Positions 10,221 through 18,108 of a stretch of DNA of 64,000 nucleotides are shown here, one piece after another. The notes beneath the pieces are model-generated. The model was not told the origin of the DNA. It did not search any database and worked only from the letters and a program-made list of their open reading frames with translations. The DNA comes from Legionella sp. PATHC035 (lineage in GTDB: Bacteria > Pseudomonadota > Gammaproteobacteria > Legionellales > Legionellaceae). A program made the translations under genes and the position numbers. Where the stretch lies: positions 3,457,001 through 3,521,000 of the forward strand of contig NZ_JAPHOT010000001.1 of NCBI RefSeq assembly GCF_026191115.1. The letters run 5' to 3'. The first letter of the stretch is position 1. Each line of letters begins with the position of its first letter.

Positions 10221-10610
10221 ATGCGTTTTTTACAAGAGTTTAAACAATTTGCCCTCAAGGGAAATGTAATTGATCTGTCTGTCGCAGTGGTTATTGGTGC
10301 TGCATTTGGCAAAATTACGAGTTCGTTAGTTAGTGGCATTGTTATGCCTTTGATAGGCCTATTATTGGGCGGAATCAATGTTGCAAATAAAACGTTTACC
10401 GTCGGTGATGCGGTGGTGAAATGGGGCGAGTTTCTTCAGGCAGTGATTGATTTCACCATCATTTCATTTTCAATTTTTATAGCAATTAAAATGATTTCTT
10501 TATTAAGGAAAAACGAAGAAAAGAAAGAAACGCCACCGACAAGGGAAGAAACTTTATTAGCTGAAATTCGCGATCTATTGAAGGAAAAAACAGGCCCTCA
10601 AAGCGAATAA
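10221..10610 (+). CDS. mscL: Large-conductance mechanosensitive channel MscL
   Basis: A 129-aa inner-membrane channel that releases solutes on hypo-osmotic shock. The conserved N terminus MRFLQEFKQFALKGNVIDLS is followed by TM1 (VAVVIGAAFGKI), a short periplasmic loop, TM2 (about 75-95) and a charged cytoplasmic helix ending in EEIRDLLKE-like sequence. AGGGAG lies just before the ATG. It is a single gene behind the alaS terminator. Confidence 0.97.
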   Translation: MRFLQEFKQFALKGNVIDLSVAVVIGAAFGKITSSLVSGIVMPLIGLLLGGINVANKTFTVGDAVVKWGEFLQAVIDFTIISFSIFIAIKMISLLRKNEEKKETPPTREETLLAEIRDLLKEKTGPQSE

Positions 10611-10765
10611 GGTGTCTGTCAGTGATTTTCTACTGCGTGTCGCATGGTGGTAAGATGGCTTTGATTAGCGCACGTTGATCAGGGGAATTTAGCCCTTATC
10701 CCGAAGATCAGATTATCTTCACATTTTTTGTCATCAGTCTTCAAAAATCTAAGTATTTGTAACTC

Positions 10766-10774
10766 TGCTATAAT
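10766..10774 (+). promoter_or_regulatory. Extended -10 promoter for the small membrane protein gene
   Basis: TGCTATAAT is a perfect extended -10 element 29 bp upstream of the ATG at 10804, leaving room for a short leader with the AAGGA ribosome site at 10795. No -35 box is evident. Confidence 0.55.
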
Positions 10775-10803
10775 TTTAAGAAACAATCTTAATAAGGACA
10801 GTC

Positions 10804-11001
10804 ATGAGTGGACTACTCAATTTAATTGCCGTAATCGTTATTTTTGGGGTAGTGTTATGGTTAATAGACACTTTTATCCCTATGCCTCCATCAATTAAAA
10901 GTCTGTTAAATGTACTGGTACTTATTGTTCTAGTGATCTACATTTTACAATTTTTTGGATTGATAAAGACCATTTTACCGATGATAAAAATCTTGAAATA
11001 A
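10804..11001 (+). CDS. Small two-helix membrane protein (Thivi_2564-like)
   Basis: A 65-aa protein that is almost entirely two hydrophobic segments (about 5-24 and 33-55) joined by a DTFIPMPPSIKSLLN turn. This pattern matches the small Thivi_2564 family of unknown function. AAGGA stands 5 bp before the ATG and a clear extended -10 lies upstream, so it is probably expressed on its own. No catalytic residues are visible. Confidence 0.75.
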   Translation: MSGLLNLIAVIVIFGVVLWLIDTFIPMPPSIKSLLNVLVLIVLVIYILQFFGLIKTILPMIKILK

Positions 11002-11307
11002 AATTGATTCATAGAGATAAGTAAGCCGACGAACTTTAGATTAACAGTGCTGTCATTAACAGCATTGGCAACCATCAGGGATTGTTTACTCAAAAAAATC
11101 AAATTCTAAGATAATCACAAATGTTCATCTCAAGATAATTTGTTAATAAATAGAGATAATCAGGTTGTTCATTAAATAACCAGAAAATCTCACGATTTAA
11201 GTAACAAATTTATATATTGATTTATAAAATACAAAATAGATGATGGATGTTGATTAAATTAACAACATTTTATTCCCCTTATACTGGAATAAGAGAGCAG
11301 AAGATAA
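11002..11307. other. AT-rich intergenic region without a clear gene
   Basis: About 306 bp, very AT-rich. The only feature seen is a possible sigma-70 promoter at its end: TTAACA (11259-11264) and TATACT (11280-11285), spacer 15, which would serve the short gene starting at 11308. Confidence 0.4.
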
Positions 11308-11490
11308 GTGCCGAAAGCGAAACAAGATTTAACATTAAATTCTTTAGTTGAGACAATCGAAGCAACTGAAAGTACACTGAGAAAAATGAGACTCCCAAAA
11401 TCATTAGGTTTATCTAATTTATTCTTCGAACCAATTCAACTGTTTACGCTTAATAGCAAAATTAGCTCTCTTCAATCTCAAGTAGATTGA
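11308..11490 (+). CDS. Hypothetical 60-aa protein
   Basis: A short frame starting with GTG (MPKAKQDLTLNSL) behind a purine-rich stretch and a plausible -10. It is hydrophilic and mostly helical, with a possible amphipathic coil near the N terminus. No family is recognised. It may equally be the remnant of a longer gene. Confidence 0.4.
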   Translation: MPKAKQDLTLNSLVETIEATESTLRKMRLPKSLGLSNLFFEPIQLFTLNSKISSLQSQVD

Positions 11491-11556
11491 TATCCAGTAA
11501 CCCAGATTAATTCGGGTCTTAAAGAAGAGGTTAATCAACTCAAATTAAGAATACCA

Positions 11557-12279
11557 TCATACCTTAGTCATTTTCCTATAAAGAAAGAATGGCAATCGAG
11601 TGATGATTGCCATAATAAATCGCCAGAAAAAGGGGTAATAGAACATCCTTTTTCCGTTCATTAATCCCTTCCAACAGGCTTTTGCGCATGATTCTGGTGG
11701 TGCCGCATAAAAAATTCCTGGAAGGCCATAGGTTTGTTTGGTGTCAATAAAGCCTAAGCGGGCAATGGTGATGTGCTGATTATTGCTGGCAGCCTGTTGT
11801 AGGCCTTGAAGATAAACTTCGATACTTGCTTTAGTTGCGCCATACAGACTGTTTTTAGAACGTCCTCTACATGCTGCAACGGAACTTAAAAAAAGTAAAT
11901 GATGTTCTTTTTGCTGACGATTTAAATAGGTATGGATGATTAAGGTAGTCGTTAGAATATTGAGTCTGATGAGGTGGGTTATTGTCTCGACATTAAGATG
12001 TTCATTATCGGTGAAATCACTGTGGGCTATGAACAAATCCAATTCATTCTCTGTTGTTTTAAATAAAGTAATTAATGTATCAACCTGTTCCAAGAGATCC
12101 ACAACAAGTACATCGCAACTTATTTTATGTCGAAGCATCATATCGTTGGCAATGATTTGGAGCTGCTTTTTTTGGCGTCCTACCAAGAGTAATTGATGCC
12201 CCGAGCGAGCAACAATATGTGCAAATTTTTCGGCAATAATGGAGGTTGCGCCGAGTATCACCCAAGTTCTTTGCGTCAT
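11557..12279 (-). CDS. SDR oxidoreductase, DprE2-like
   Basis: A 240-aa short-chain dehydrogenase/reductase. The N-terminal Rossmann segment is VILGATSIIAEKFA, and the catalytic set is Ser132/133, Tyr146 and Lys150 in SLYGATKAS. It ends in a basic, hydrophobic tail (about 215-240) that could associate with the membrane. Its start overlaps the stop of the upstream FAD-oxidase gene by 4 bp (ATGA), so the two are translationally coupled. This pairing is that of DprE1/DprE2, which together epimerise a polyprenyl-phosphoribose through a 2-keto intermediate. The reductase role is therefore likely; the lipid carrier and product are unknown here. Confidence 0.8.
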   Translation of the reverse strand: MTQRTWVILGATSIIAEKFAHIVARSGHQLLLVGRQKKQLQIIANDMMLRHKISCDVLVVDLLEQVDTLITLFKTTENELDLFIAHSDFTDNEHLNVETITHLIRLNILTTTLIIHTYLNRQQKEHHLLFLSSVAACRGRSKNSLYGATKASIEVYLQGLQQAASNNQHITIARLGFIDTKQTYGLPGIFYAAPPESCAKACWKGLMNGKRMFYYPFFWRFIMAIITRLPFFLYRKMTKV

Positions 12280-13565
12280 TTTATAATCCCTAATCGTTTT
12301 GCCAGATCAGAGTGCATTGTACAGCCATAATGGCCTAAAGTCTGAGAAAATTGTTGATGATTCTCATACATGCTATGAAATTGTTTTTCATTCAAAAACA
12401 TATCCTTAGCCAAGTAAATTCGACCGTTGAGTTCAGTGATTCGCTGATTCATCGCTGCTATTGCTTGTGTTGCCTGAGGATTATGGCCAAAATCAACAGC
12501 TAAGGTAAATCCTGGTTTACAAAATGAGAGTAAGCCCTCACCAGGTTGGGTAAACAACTTGAGGACTGCGAGAGTAGGTGTGGCTTTATTGATTCGCATT
12601 AATTCGATTAACTGCTCCAAAATAATTGGCGCATGATCGACATCAAATACAGCTTGGAATTGAAGCAATCCTCTAGGGCCATAAAGTCGATTCCAGTGCA
12701 TGAGTTTATCAAGTGGATTATTAAATTGTTCCAATGCTAGTTTTTCTTGACCTTTTTTACTGGTAAAAAAATGCTGATTAAACAATTTCATATTCCATCG
12801 CCTGATCAGAGAACATGGAATTTTGGGTACCGTATGTATGTTTGGTTTTTTTGTGTTGATGGGTTCACAATGATCTGCTGTAGAAAGAATGGCTCGGGGC
12901 GTAGAGTTCAGAAGATCAAGCCAAGATACTTGATAGTCATGATGAATACCCTCGGTTGCCATATATTCAGTTAATGCGCGGATGGATTCAAATTGCTTGT
13001 GTTCTGCATGAACAAAGCGTGGCGCTTTTTTTAGGCGAAGTTCGGCTCGAGTAATAACACCGGTGAGTCCTAAGCCTGCAATGGTAGCATGAAATAAGTC
13101 GCTGTTTTCTTCACGGCTGCAATGAAGTTTTTTATTGCCCATGAGTAGATCAAATCCCAGGAGATGATGGCCAAAACTCCCAGCTTGATGATTGTTTTTT
13201 CCATGCACATCATGAGCAATTCCACCGGCTACGGTAGCATGAACGGTACCAGGAAGAACTGGAGGAATGAAATCAGGATGTACTAAAAATAAATCTTGGA
13301 GTGATACTCCTCCTTCACATACTACAATCCCGGTCTCAGGATTAAAATCGATAAAATGATTCAGACGCTCGGTGTCGATAATCATACCATCAGTATTAAA
13401 ACAACTGTCGTTATAACTTAAGCCTGAGCCTCGTACGAGAATGTTTTGCTGAGGATTTTGAGTAAGATAATCAGCTAGTTGCTCTTCATTGTCTGGACGT
13501 AAGCAAAACGATTGACTAATGCGAGCACGGCTATAATTCGTCAACTTTCTTGTTTTGCAGTGCAT
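12276..13565 (-). CDS. FAD-binding oxidoreductase, DprE1-like
   Basis: A 429-aa flavoprotein of the PCMH (vanillyl-alcohol oxidase) fold. The FAD-binding half shows NILVRGSGLSYND (41-53), PGTVHATVAGGIAHDVHG (105-122) and HGKNNHQAGSFG (121-132), closely following the flavin-binding segment of decaprenylphosphoryl-ribose oxidase. The C-terminal substrate domain ends in DLAKRLGI, also a DprE1-like ending. With the coupled SDR gene it should oxidise C2' of a lipid-linked sugar. The mycobacterial enzymes make arabinan precursors; what this organism makes is not known from sequence. Confidence 0.82.
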   Translation of the reverse strand: MHCKTRKLTNYSRARISQSFCLRPDNEEQLADYLTQNPQQNILVRGSGLSYNDSCFNTDGMIIDTERLNHFIDFNPETGIVVCEGGVSLQDLFLVHPDFIPPVLPGTVHATVAGGIAHDVHGKNNHQAGSFGHHLLGFDLLMGNKKLHCSREENSDLFHATIAGLGLTGVITRAELRLKKAPRFVHAEHKQFESIRALTEYMATEGIHHDYQVSWLDLLNSTPRAILSTADHCEPINTKKPNIHTVPKIPCSLIRRWNMKLFNQHFFTSKKGQEKLALEQFNNPLDKLMHWNRLYGPRGLLQFQAVFDVDHAPIILEQLIELMRINKATPTLAVLKLFTQPGEGLLSFCKPGFTLAVDFGHNPQATQAIAAMNQRITELNGRIYLAKDMFLNEKQFHSMYENHQQFSQTLGHYGCTMHSDLAKRLGIIK

Positions 13566-13635
13566 TTTTTTTCATTCAATTATATTCTATACTAAGACTA
13601 TAATTCATTTAGGAACACATTAAAAAGGAATTATC

Positions 13636-13863
13636 ATGAAAACATGTTTAATCTTTTTCGGACTTTTCTTTTCTTTTTTAGTTTTTGCAGCGGATATCCC
13701 TCAAGACAATTTAGGCGCACAAAAATATGACAAGACGCAGTGTTTTAATAATACAGCCCAAGATTGCATTAATTCACAATGCTTGAACTCAGATCAAATT
13801 GATTGCCAGGATAATTGTCGAAGAATGGCACAAGCGAAATGCCAGCAACAAACGAATGAATAA
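13636..13863 (+). CDS. Small exported cysteine-rich protein
   Basis: A 75-aa protein with an N-terminal signal peptide (MKTCLIFFGLFFSFLVFA, cleavage probably after AFA/VFA) and a 55-residue mature region containing six cysteines in CxxxxxxxxC-type spacing, ending in CRRMAQAKCQQQ. Six cysteines suggest three disulfides in the periplasm or outside. AAGGA precedes the ATG by 7 bp. Family and role are not recognised. Confidence 0.65.
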   Translation: MKTCLIFFGLFFSFLVFAADIPQDNLGAQKYDKTQCFNNTAQDCINSQCLNSDQIDCQDNCRRMAQAKCQQQTNE

Positions 13864-14254
13864 AGTTGCTTGTATTTTTTTCCCATTAAGTTTGAATACA
13901 TAGTCAAATGATTGGCGTATGAATTTTTTGACTGTCAAATTAAAGAGATTGCTTCTCCGGCGCTCCGTCATCACAAGGGCCACTTGGAATCGCTCAAAAT
14001 ACTGTGCTACAGCATGGGGAGCCCTGGCTTCGCTTGGGAGGATGAGCGTCACTCGGGATGACCACAGTGGCTTGGGTGATGGGACCGGTGAATAATTCTG
14101 CCACGCTGTATCCGAGTTGCCTGTCCTACTCCGATGACAACACTTTATATAAATGGCATATAGTTTGCATAACCTAGATATTCAACAGAAAAATCAGGTG
14201 GTTCCTTGAATTTAATGAGTGAATTCAAGTTTAAAATTAGTATGGATTGCTTAT
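13864..14254. other. Intergenic region with repeat remnants and the fliM promoter
   Basis: About 390 bp without a supported gene. It contains GC-rich repeat-like sequence between CCGTCATC (13965) and CTCGGGATGAC (14052-14062), then the sigma-54 promoter at 14154-14169. In-frame translation upstream of 14255 is possible but is not typical of FliM. Confidence 0.55.
14154..14169 (+). promoter_or_regulatory. Sigma-54 (-24/-12) promoter for the fliM operon
   Basis: TGGCAT-ATAGT-TTGCA fits the RpoN consensus TGGCAC-N5-TTGCA with one mismatch and the invariant GG and GC exactly 10 nt apart. It lies about 85 bp before the fliM start. Class II flagellar genes in Legionella and Pseudomonas are activated through RpoN and FleQ, so the position makes sense. 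Confidence 0.75.
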
Positions 14255-15322
14255 ATGGCTGATAAAAACGTTTTATCACAAGAAGAAATAGACGCTCTGC
14301 TGAAAACTGTGGATGAACATCCTGAAGACCTCCATCAAGATTCAGAAGAGCCTGCGGTAACTGATGAAAAAGACGACAATAAAAGAACAAAAGCGAATAA
14401 AAAGAAGGTTACTGAGGCAGTATTTGAGACCGTAGAGATAAAAGACGAAAATGATGTAAAAACACTCAATTTTACGGCTCAGGAACGGATTGTCAAAGGG
14501 AAATTACCCGTATTAGATAGAATTTATGATCGCGCTGTGCGCTTATTTGCAGCAGATGTCTACAACGTTACCGCCAAAGATTTTGAGATTAAACAAGATC
14601 CATTGCTCATTACCAAACACCGAGATTTTATGGAGAGCTTACCCAATCCGAGCTTAATGTGTATTTCTAAATTTAAGCCATTACGTGGTAAAGGGATTAT
14701 TCTTTTTGATAGTACTTTTGTCTACGATCTGGTCGACTATTACTTTGGTGGAAGCTCGCAATTTTTTGCTCAAAAAGACAAAACCGATTTTACTGCGACT
14801 GAGTTACGTGTGATGGATGTAATTACCAAGAAACTCATTGCCAACCTGACACAGGCCTGGAAGCCAATTATTCAGCTTGATATTTCCAAATTTAATGATG
14901 AGACAAACCCACAATTGGTCAATATAGCAGAGCCTGAAGAAATGTTGTTAGTTGCACGATTTTCGATGGATTTTGGCAAAGAAATAGGAACTTTTTATTT
15001 CATTTTACCGTATTCCATGGTGGAACCGATTAAAGAGCAATTGGAACTTGGTGCTTCTAGACCCGATGATGAAATTGATCCGAACTGGGTTAAATCGCTG
15101 AAAGAAGAATTAATGGATGTTGAATTAACGGTAAGCTCTGTCATGGCTGAAACAAAAACCACTCTAGGGGCAGTGATGTCATGGCAAGCAGGTGATTTTA
15201 TACCAATGGAAATGAAAGAAGTGGTTACTTTAGATATCGAAGGAATCCCAGGTTTTACGGCAACTCAAGGTGCTGCAAATGAAAAACGTGCAGTAAAAAT
15301 AATAAAAAACATTAGTTATTAG
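14255..15322 (+). CDS. fliM: Flagellar motor switch protein FliM
   Basis: A 355-aa C-ring protein. The N terminus MADKNVLSQEEIDALL is the conserved CheY-binding peptide, followed by an acidic/basic linker longer than usual (about 20-70), the CheC-like middle domain and a C-terminal SPOA domain. The ATG at 14255 is chosen because it gives this canonical start; the frame is open 36 bp further upstream from a GTG. It heads the flagellar operon, with fliN following after 10 bp. No CheY gene is in the window. Confidence 0.95.
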   Translation: MADKNVLSQEEIDALLKTVDEHPEDLHQDSEEPAVTDEKDDNKRTKANKKKVTEAVFETVEIKDENDVKTLNFTAQERIVKGKLPVLDRIYDRAVRLFAADVYNVTAKDFEIKQDPLLITKHRDFMESLPNPSLMCISKFKPLRGKGIILFDSTFVYDLVDYYFGGSSQFFAQKDKTDFTATELRVMDVITKKLIANLTQAWKPIIQLDISKFNDETNPQLVNIAEPEEMLLVARFSMDFGKEIGTFYFILPYSMVEPIKEQLELGASRPDDEIDPNWVKSLKEELMDVELTVSSVMAETKTTLGAVMSWQAGDFIPMEMKEVVTLDIEGIPGFTATQGAANEKRAVKIIKNISY

Positions 15323-15332
15323 GAGATAAGTA

Positions 15333-15650
15333 ATGTCTCAAGAAATCGAACAACCCAAACCGGCAAATACTCTTTCCCAGGAAGCAGACAGCGATAAACT
15401 GGATTTAATTTTAGATATACCGGTATCTGTAAAGGTAGAAATTGGTCATACCAAAATGACCATTCGTAATTTGCTTCGATTAAACCAAGGCGGGATTGTT
15501 GCCCTGGATCGTTTAGCGGGTGACCCGCTTGATGTGTTAGTCAATGGCACTTTAGTTGCGCATGGAGAGGTCGTTGTAGTGAATGATAAGTTTGGGGTGC
15601 GATTAACCGATATTGTCACTCAAGCAGAACGAATTAAGCGATTAAGATAA
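15333..15650 (+). CDS. fliN: Flagellar motor switch protein FliN
   Basis: A 105-aa FliN with a short acidic N-terminal tail and a SPOA domain (about 35-105) containing VSVKVEIGHTKMTIRNLL and the GDPLDVLVNG turn. It forms the base of the C-ring with FliM and helps dock export substrates. AGGAG is well spaced from the ATG. Its stop shares one base with the fliO start. Confidence 0.96.
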   Translation: MSQEIEQPKPANTLSQEADSDKLDLILDIPVSVKVEIGHTKMTIRNLLRLNQGGIVALDRLAGDPLDVLVNGTLVAHGEVVVVNDKFGVRLTDIVTQAERIKRLR

Positions 15651-15985
15651 TGCAAAGTGCACTCAATCAGGGAGAGCTCATACGTGTGGTGATGGGCCTA
15701 TTGTTGGTTTTATTACTCATCATGGTATTGTCTTGGGTAGTGAGGCGATTTCATGGTATGCACATGAGCTCGACCAAGGGATTTCAATCCATGGCCAGTA
15801 TGATTTTGGGACCTAAAGAAAAAATCACCTTATTAAAGGTGGGAACTCGTTATTTATTGGTTGGTTCAGGTTCCGGAAACATCACATTACTTCATGATTT
15901 TGGCGAACAGCTGCCACCAGGATTTGAGGACACTTTAAATAAACCTTCATTTGCGGCTCTGCTTAAATCGGTTGTGAAATCATAA
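15650..15985 (+). CDS. fliO: Flagellar biosynthesis protein FliO
   Basis: A 111-aa FliO with one membrane segment near the N terminus (about 12-30) and a basic cytoplasmic domain containing [20 protein letters not shown], the typical FliO strand pattern. It helps assemble the FliP ring of the export gate. The ATG overlaps the fliN stop by one base, indicating coupling. Confidence 0.9.
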   Translation: MQSALNQGELIRVVMGLLLVLLLIMVLSWVVRRFHGMHMSSTKGFQSMASMILGPKEKITLLKVGTRYLLVGSGSGNITLLHDFGEQLPPGFEDTLNKPSFAALLKSVVKS

Positions 15986-15986
15986 G

Positions 15987-16904
15987 ATGAACATAATGAA
16001 TTTAATTACCCATTGGTATCCAATATTCTGTAATTCCCATGAGAAAAGTCTCCGTCATTTCGAACGACGCGCGCGATTTTATCGCTTTAGCACAGGGTTG
16101 CAATGGGCTATTTCTCGTGACACTCGGGATGATGGCAAAACATCCCGTATTCCGCTACGCTGGACCCAGGCGACATTATTGCTTATTTTATTTTGTTGCT
16201 TCCCACTGGTTTTACAGGCAGCGCCGTTATCCCTGCCCGCAATGACCGTACAACCTGGTGCCAATGGCGAACAGACCTACAGTGTGAACCTCCAAATTTT
16301 GATTTTTATGACCTTGTTAACCGTGTTGCCTGGGATGTTGATGGCAATGACAGCGTTTACAAGAATAATTATAGTGCTTTCCATTTTACGTCAGGCTATA
16401 GGGATGGCTCAAACCCCGACCAATCAAATTTTAATTGGTATTGCCTTATTTATGACTTATTTTGTGATGTCACCTGTATTTAATAAAATCAATGACACTG
16501 CAGTACAACCTTATCTCGCAGAGACTATTAAATTTCCTCAGGCGCTGGCCAATGCACAAGTACCTTTAAGGGAATTTATGTTAAATCAAACACGCAAAAA
16601 TGATTTATCCATGTTTGAAAAATTCGCTCAAGAAAATCCCGCTACGCTTAATGAAGTACCCATGAGTGTGGTGATTCCTGCATTTATCACCAGTGAGTTA
16701 AAAACAGCCTTTCAAATTGGATTTATTTTATTTTTGCCCTTTTTGATTATTGATATGGTGGTATCCAGTGTTCTGATGGCTATGGGTATGATGATGTTAT
16801 CGCCTTTAATTATTTCATTACCCTTTAAGATCATGCTTTTTGTTATGGTGGATGGTTGGACACTCATTTTAGGCTCACTGGCTTCAAGTTTTGCTATGAG
16901 CTAA
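15987..16904 (+). CDS. fliP: Flagellar export gate protein FliP, with repeat-derived N-terminal extension
   Basis: A 305-aa reading frame whose last 240 residues are normal FliP: a signal-like segment ([15 protein letters not shown]), four membrane helices, FTRIIIVLS and the [11 protein letters not shown] block. FliP is usually about 245-255 aa. The first roughly 60 residues are hydrophilic and Arg-rich, and residues 22-50 are encoded by an inverted repeat of the CGTCAT...GGGATGA type (16052-16135). No ATG lies between residue 4 and the mature region, so translation must begin at 15987 or 15996, or at a poor internal TTG (16098). FliP forms the export-gate pore with FliQ and FliR. Confidence 0.9.
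   Translation: MNIMNLITHWYPIFCNSHEKSLRHFERRARFYRFSTGLQWAISRDTRDDGKTSRIPLRWTQATLLLILFCCFPLVLQAAPLSLPAMTVQPGANGEQTYSVNLQILIFMTLLTVLPGMLMAMTAFTRIIIVLSILRQAIGMAQTPTNQILIGIALFMTYFVMSPVFNKINDTAVQPYLAETIKFPQALANAQVPLREFMLNQTRKNDLSMFEKFAQENPATLNEVPMSVVIPAFITSELKTAFQIGFILFLPFLIIDMVVSSVLMAMGMMMLSPLIISLPFKIMLFVMVDGWTLILGSLASSFAMS
16052..16135. repeat. Inverted repeat inside fliP
   Basis: CCGTCATTTCGA (16052-16063) faces TCGGGATGATGG (16124-16135). The arms match those of intergenic copies at 13965-14062, 16975-17001 and 50713-50758. The intervening DNA stays open in the fliP frame. Confidence 0.6.
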
Positions 16905-16974
16905 TGCAGCATTAGGTCCAGAGTTATAAATTAAAAGGAAATGGGACTCTTTACAATGCGCTATCTTACCCCTC

Positions 16975-17001
16975 GTCATTCCCTGTTGCAGTCGGGATGA
17001 C
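16975..17001. repeat. Compact CGTCAT-type hairpin between fliP and fliQ
   Basis: GTCATTCCC (16975-16983) pairs with GGGATGAC (16994-17001) with one mismatch, in a 157-bp gap inside an otherwise tightly packed operon. It may slow or process the transcript, or be an inert repeat. Confidence 0.6.
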
Positions 17002-17061
17002 CTAGGGATGGGGCTGAGAAAGCAGTGGTGTAAACAGAATCCTAAACCATAGGGAAATAAT

Positions 17062-17331
17062 ATGACTCCAGAGTCTGTAGTTTCTGTATTCAGTGAAGGT
17101 GTGTATTTAATGCTGTTGTTGATCACAGTACTCATTCTTCCTGGTTTAATTATTGGTGTTCTCGTTTCTATGTTTCAGGCAGCAACACAAATTAATGAAA
17201 CGAGTTTGAGCTTTATACCCAAATTATTTATTACCTTTTTGATGCTGGTATTTGCTGGTCCTTGGTTATTGAAAACGATGGTGAATTACACGGATTCGTT
17301 AATTACCAATATTCCTTACTTAATAGGCTAA
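17062..17331 (+). CDS. fliQ: Flagellar export gate protein FliQ
   Basis: An 89-aa FliQ with two membrane helices and the conserved QAATQINE and LSFIPKL turn. FliQ wraps the FliP/FliR core of the export gate. GGGA lies 6 bp before the ATG. It is separated from fliP by a repeat-bearing gap and from fliR by 6 bp. Confidence 0.96.
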   Translation: MTPESVVSVFSEGVYLMLLLITVLILPGLIIGVLVSMFQAATQINETSLSFIPKLFITFLMLVFAGPWLLKTMVNYTDSLITNIPYLIG

Positions 17332-17337
17332 TTCAAG

Positions 17338-18108
17338 ATGAAGCTGGATTATCCAACAATTATCGGGATGATAAGCCAGGCCATTTGGCCAATGGGCCGT
17401 ATTGGCGGTTTATTGCTTACAGTACCCGTATTTTCCTCTGCTTTAATACCCGCGCGCATAAAAGTTATTTTCCTTTTTGTTTTAAGTTGTGTCTGTGCTT
17501 TTTTAGTTCCTAAAGAACTTTCTTTTCTGAATTTCAAAGGAATTTTTTTAGGATACATCCTCCAGGAATTGCTTTTTGGTTTGTTAATGGGATTTGTCTT
17601 ACAACTCGTTTTTCAGGTTTTTGTTTTGGGCGGACAAATTATTGCAATGCAGGCTGGTCTAAGTTTTGCAGTGATGATGGATCCTGCAAGCAGAGCCAGT
17701 GTTCCACTAGTTAGTCAGCTTTATTCTATGATGATGACCTTAATTTTTTTGGCACTTAATGGTCATTTGACTGTTTTTGAAACCTTATTGGATAGTTTCA
17801 AAATCATGCCTATAGGACAGCTTTCTGTGACGCAATCTATGGTTTGGAATGTTATTTTATTTTCGGGCTGGATGTTTAAACAGGCCCTATTGATTTCAAT
17901 TCCGGCTTTATTGTCTTTACTTATCGTGAGTCTTGCCTTCGGAATTATGTCTCGTGCAGCACCACAATTAAATATTTTTTCTTTAGGATTCCCTATAACG
18001 TTGATCATGGGAATGGTTGTGATTCAGGTGGGTTTGCCTAGTGTTGCCGCACAAATGGGGGATCTTATCAAAGATGGGATGCGTTTTATAATAGGGATGT
18101 TGCACTGA
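17338..18108 (+). CDS. fliR: Flagellar export gate protein FliR
   Basis: A 256-aa, five- to six-helix membrane protein of the export gate. The conserved MQAGLSFAVMMDPASRASVP segment (about 105-124) and the C-terminal PITLIMGM part are present. Its stop overlaps the flhB start by one base. Confidence 0.96.
   Translation: MKLDYPTIIGMISQAIWPMGRIGGLLLTVPVFSSALIPARIKVIFLFVLSCVCAFLVPKELSFLNFKGIFLGYILQELLFGLLMGFVLQLVFQVFVLGGQIIAMQAGLSFAVMMDPASRASVPLVSQLYSMMMTLIFLALNGHLTVFETLLDSFKIMPIGQLSVTQSMVWNVILFSGWMFKQALLISIPALLSLLIVSLAFGIMSRAAPQLNIFSLGFPITLIMGMVVIQVGLPSVAAQMGDLIKDGMRFIIGMLH

Noticed and set aside
17360..17375. CGGGATGAT repeat half-site in fliR
   Set aside because: It encodes conserved FliR residues and has no facing arm, so it is chance similarity.
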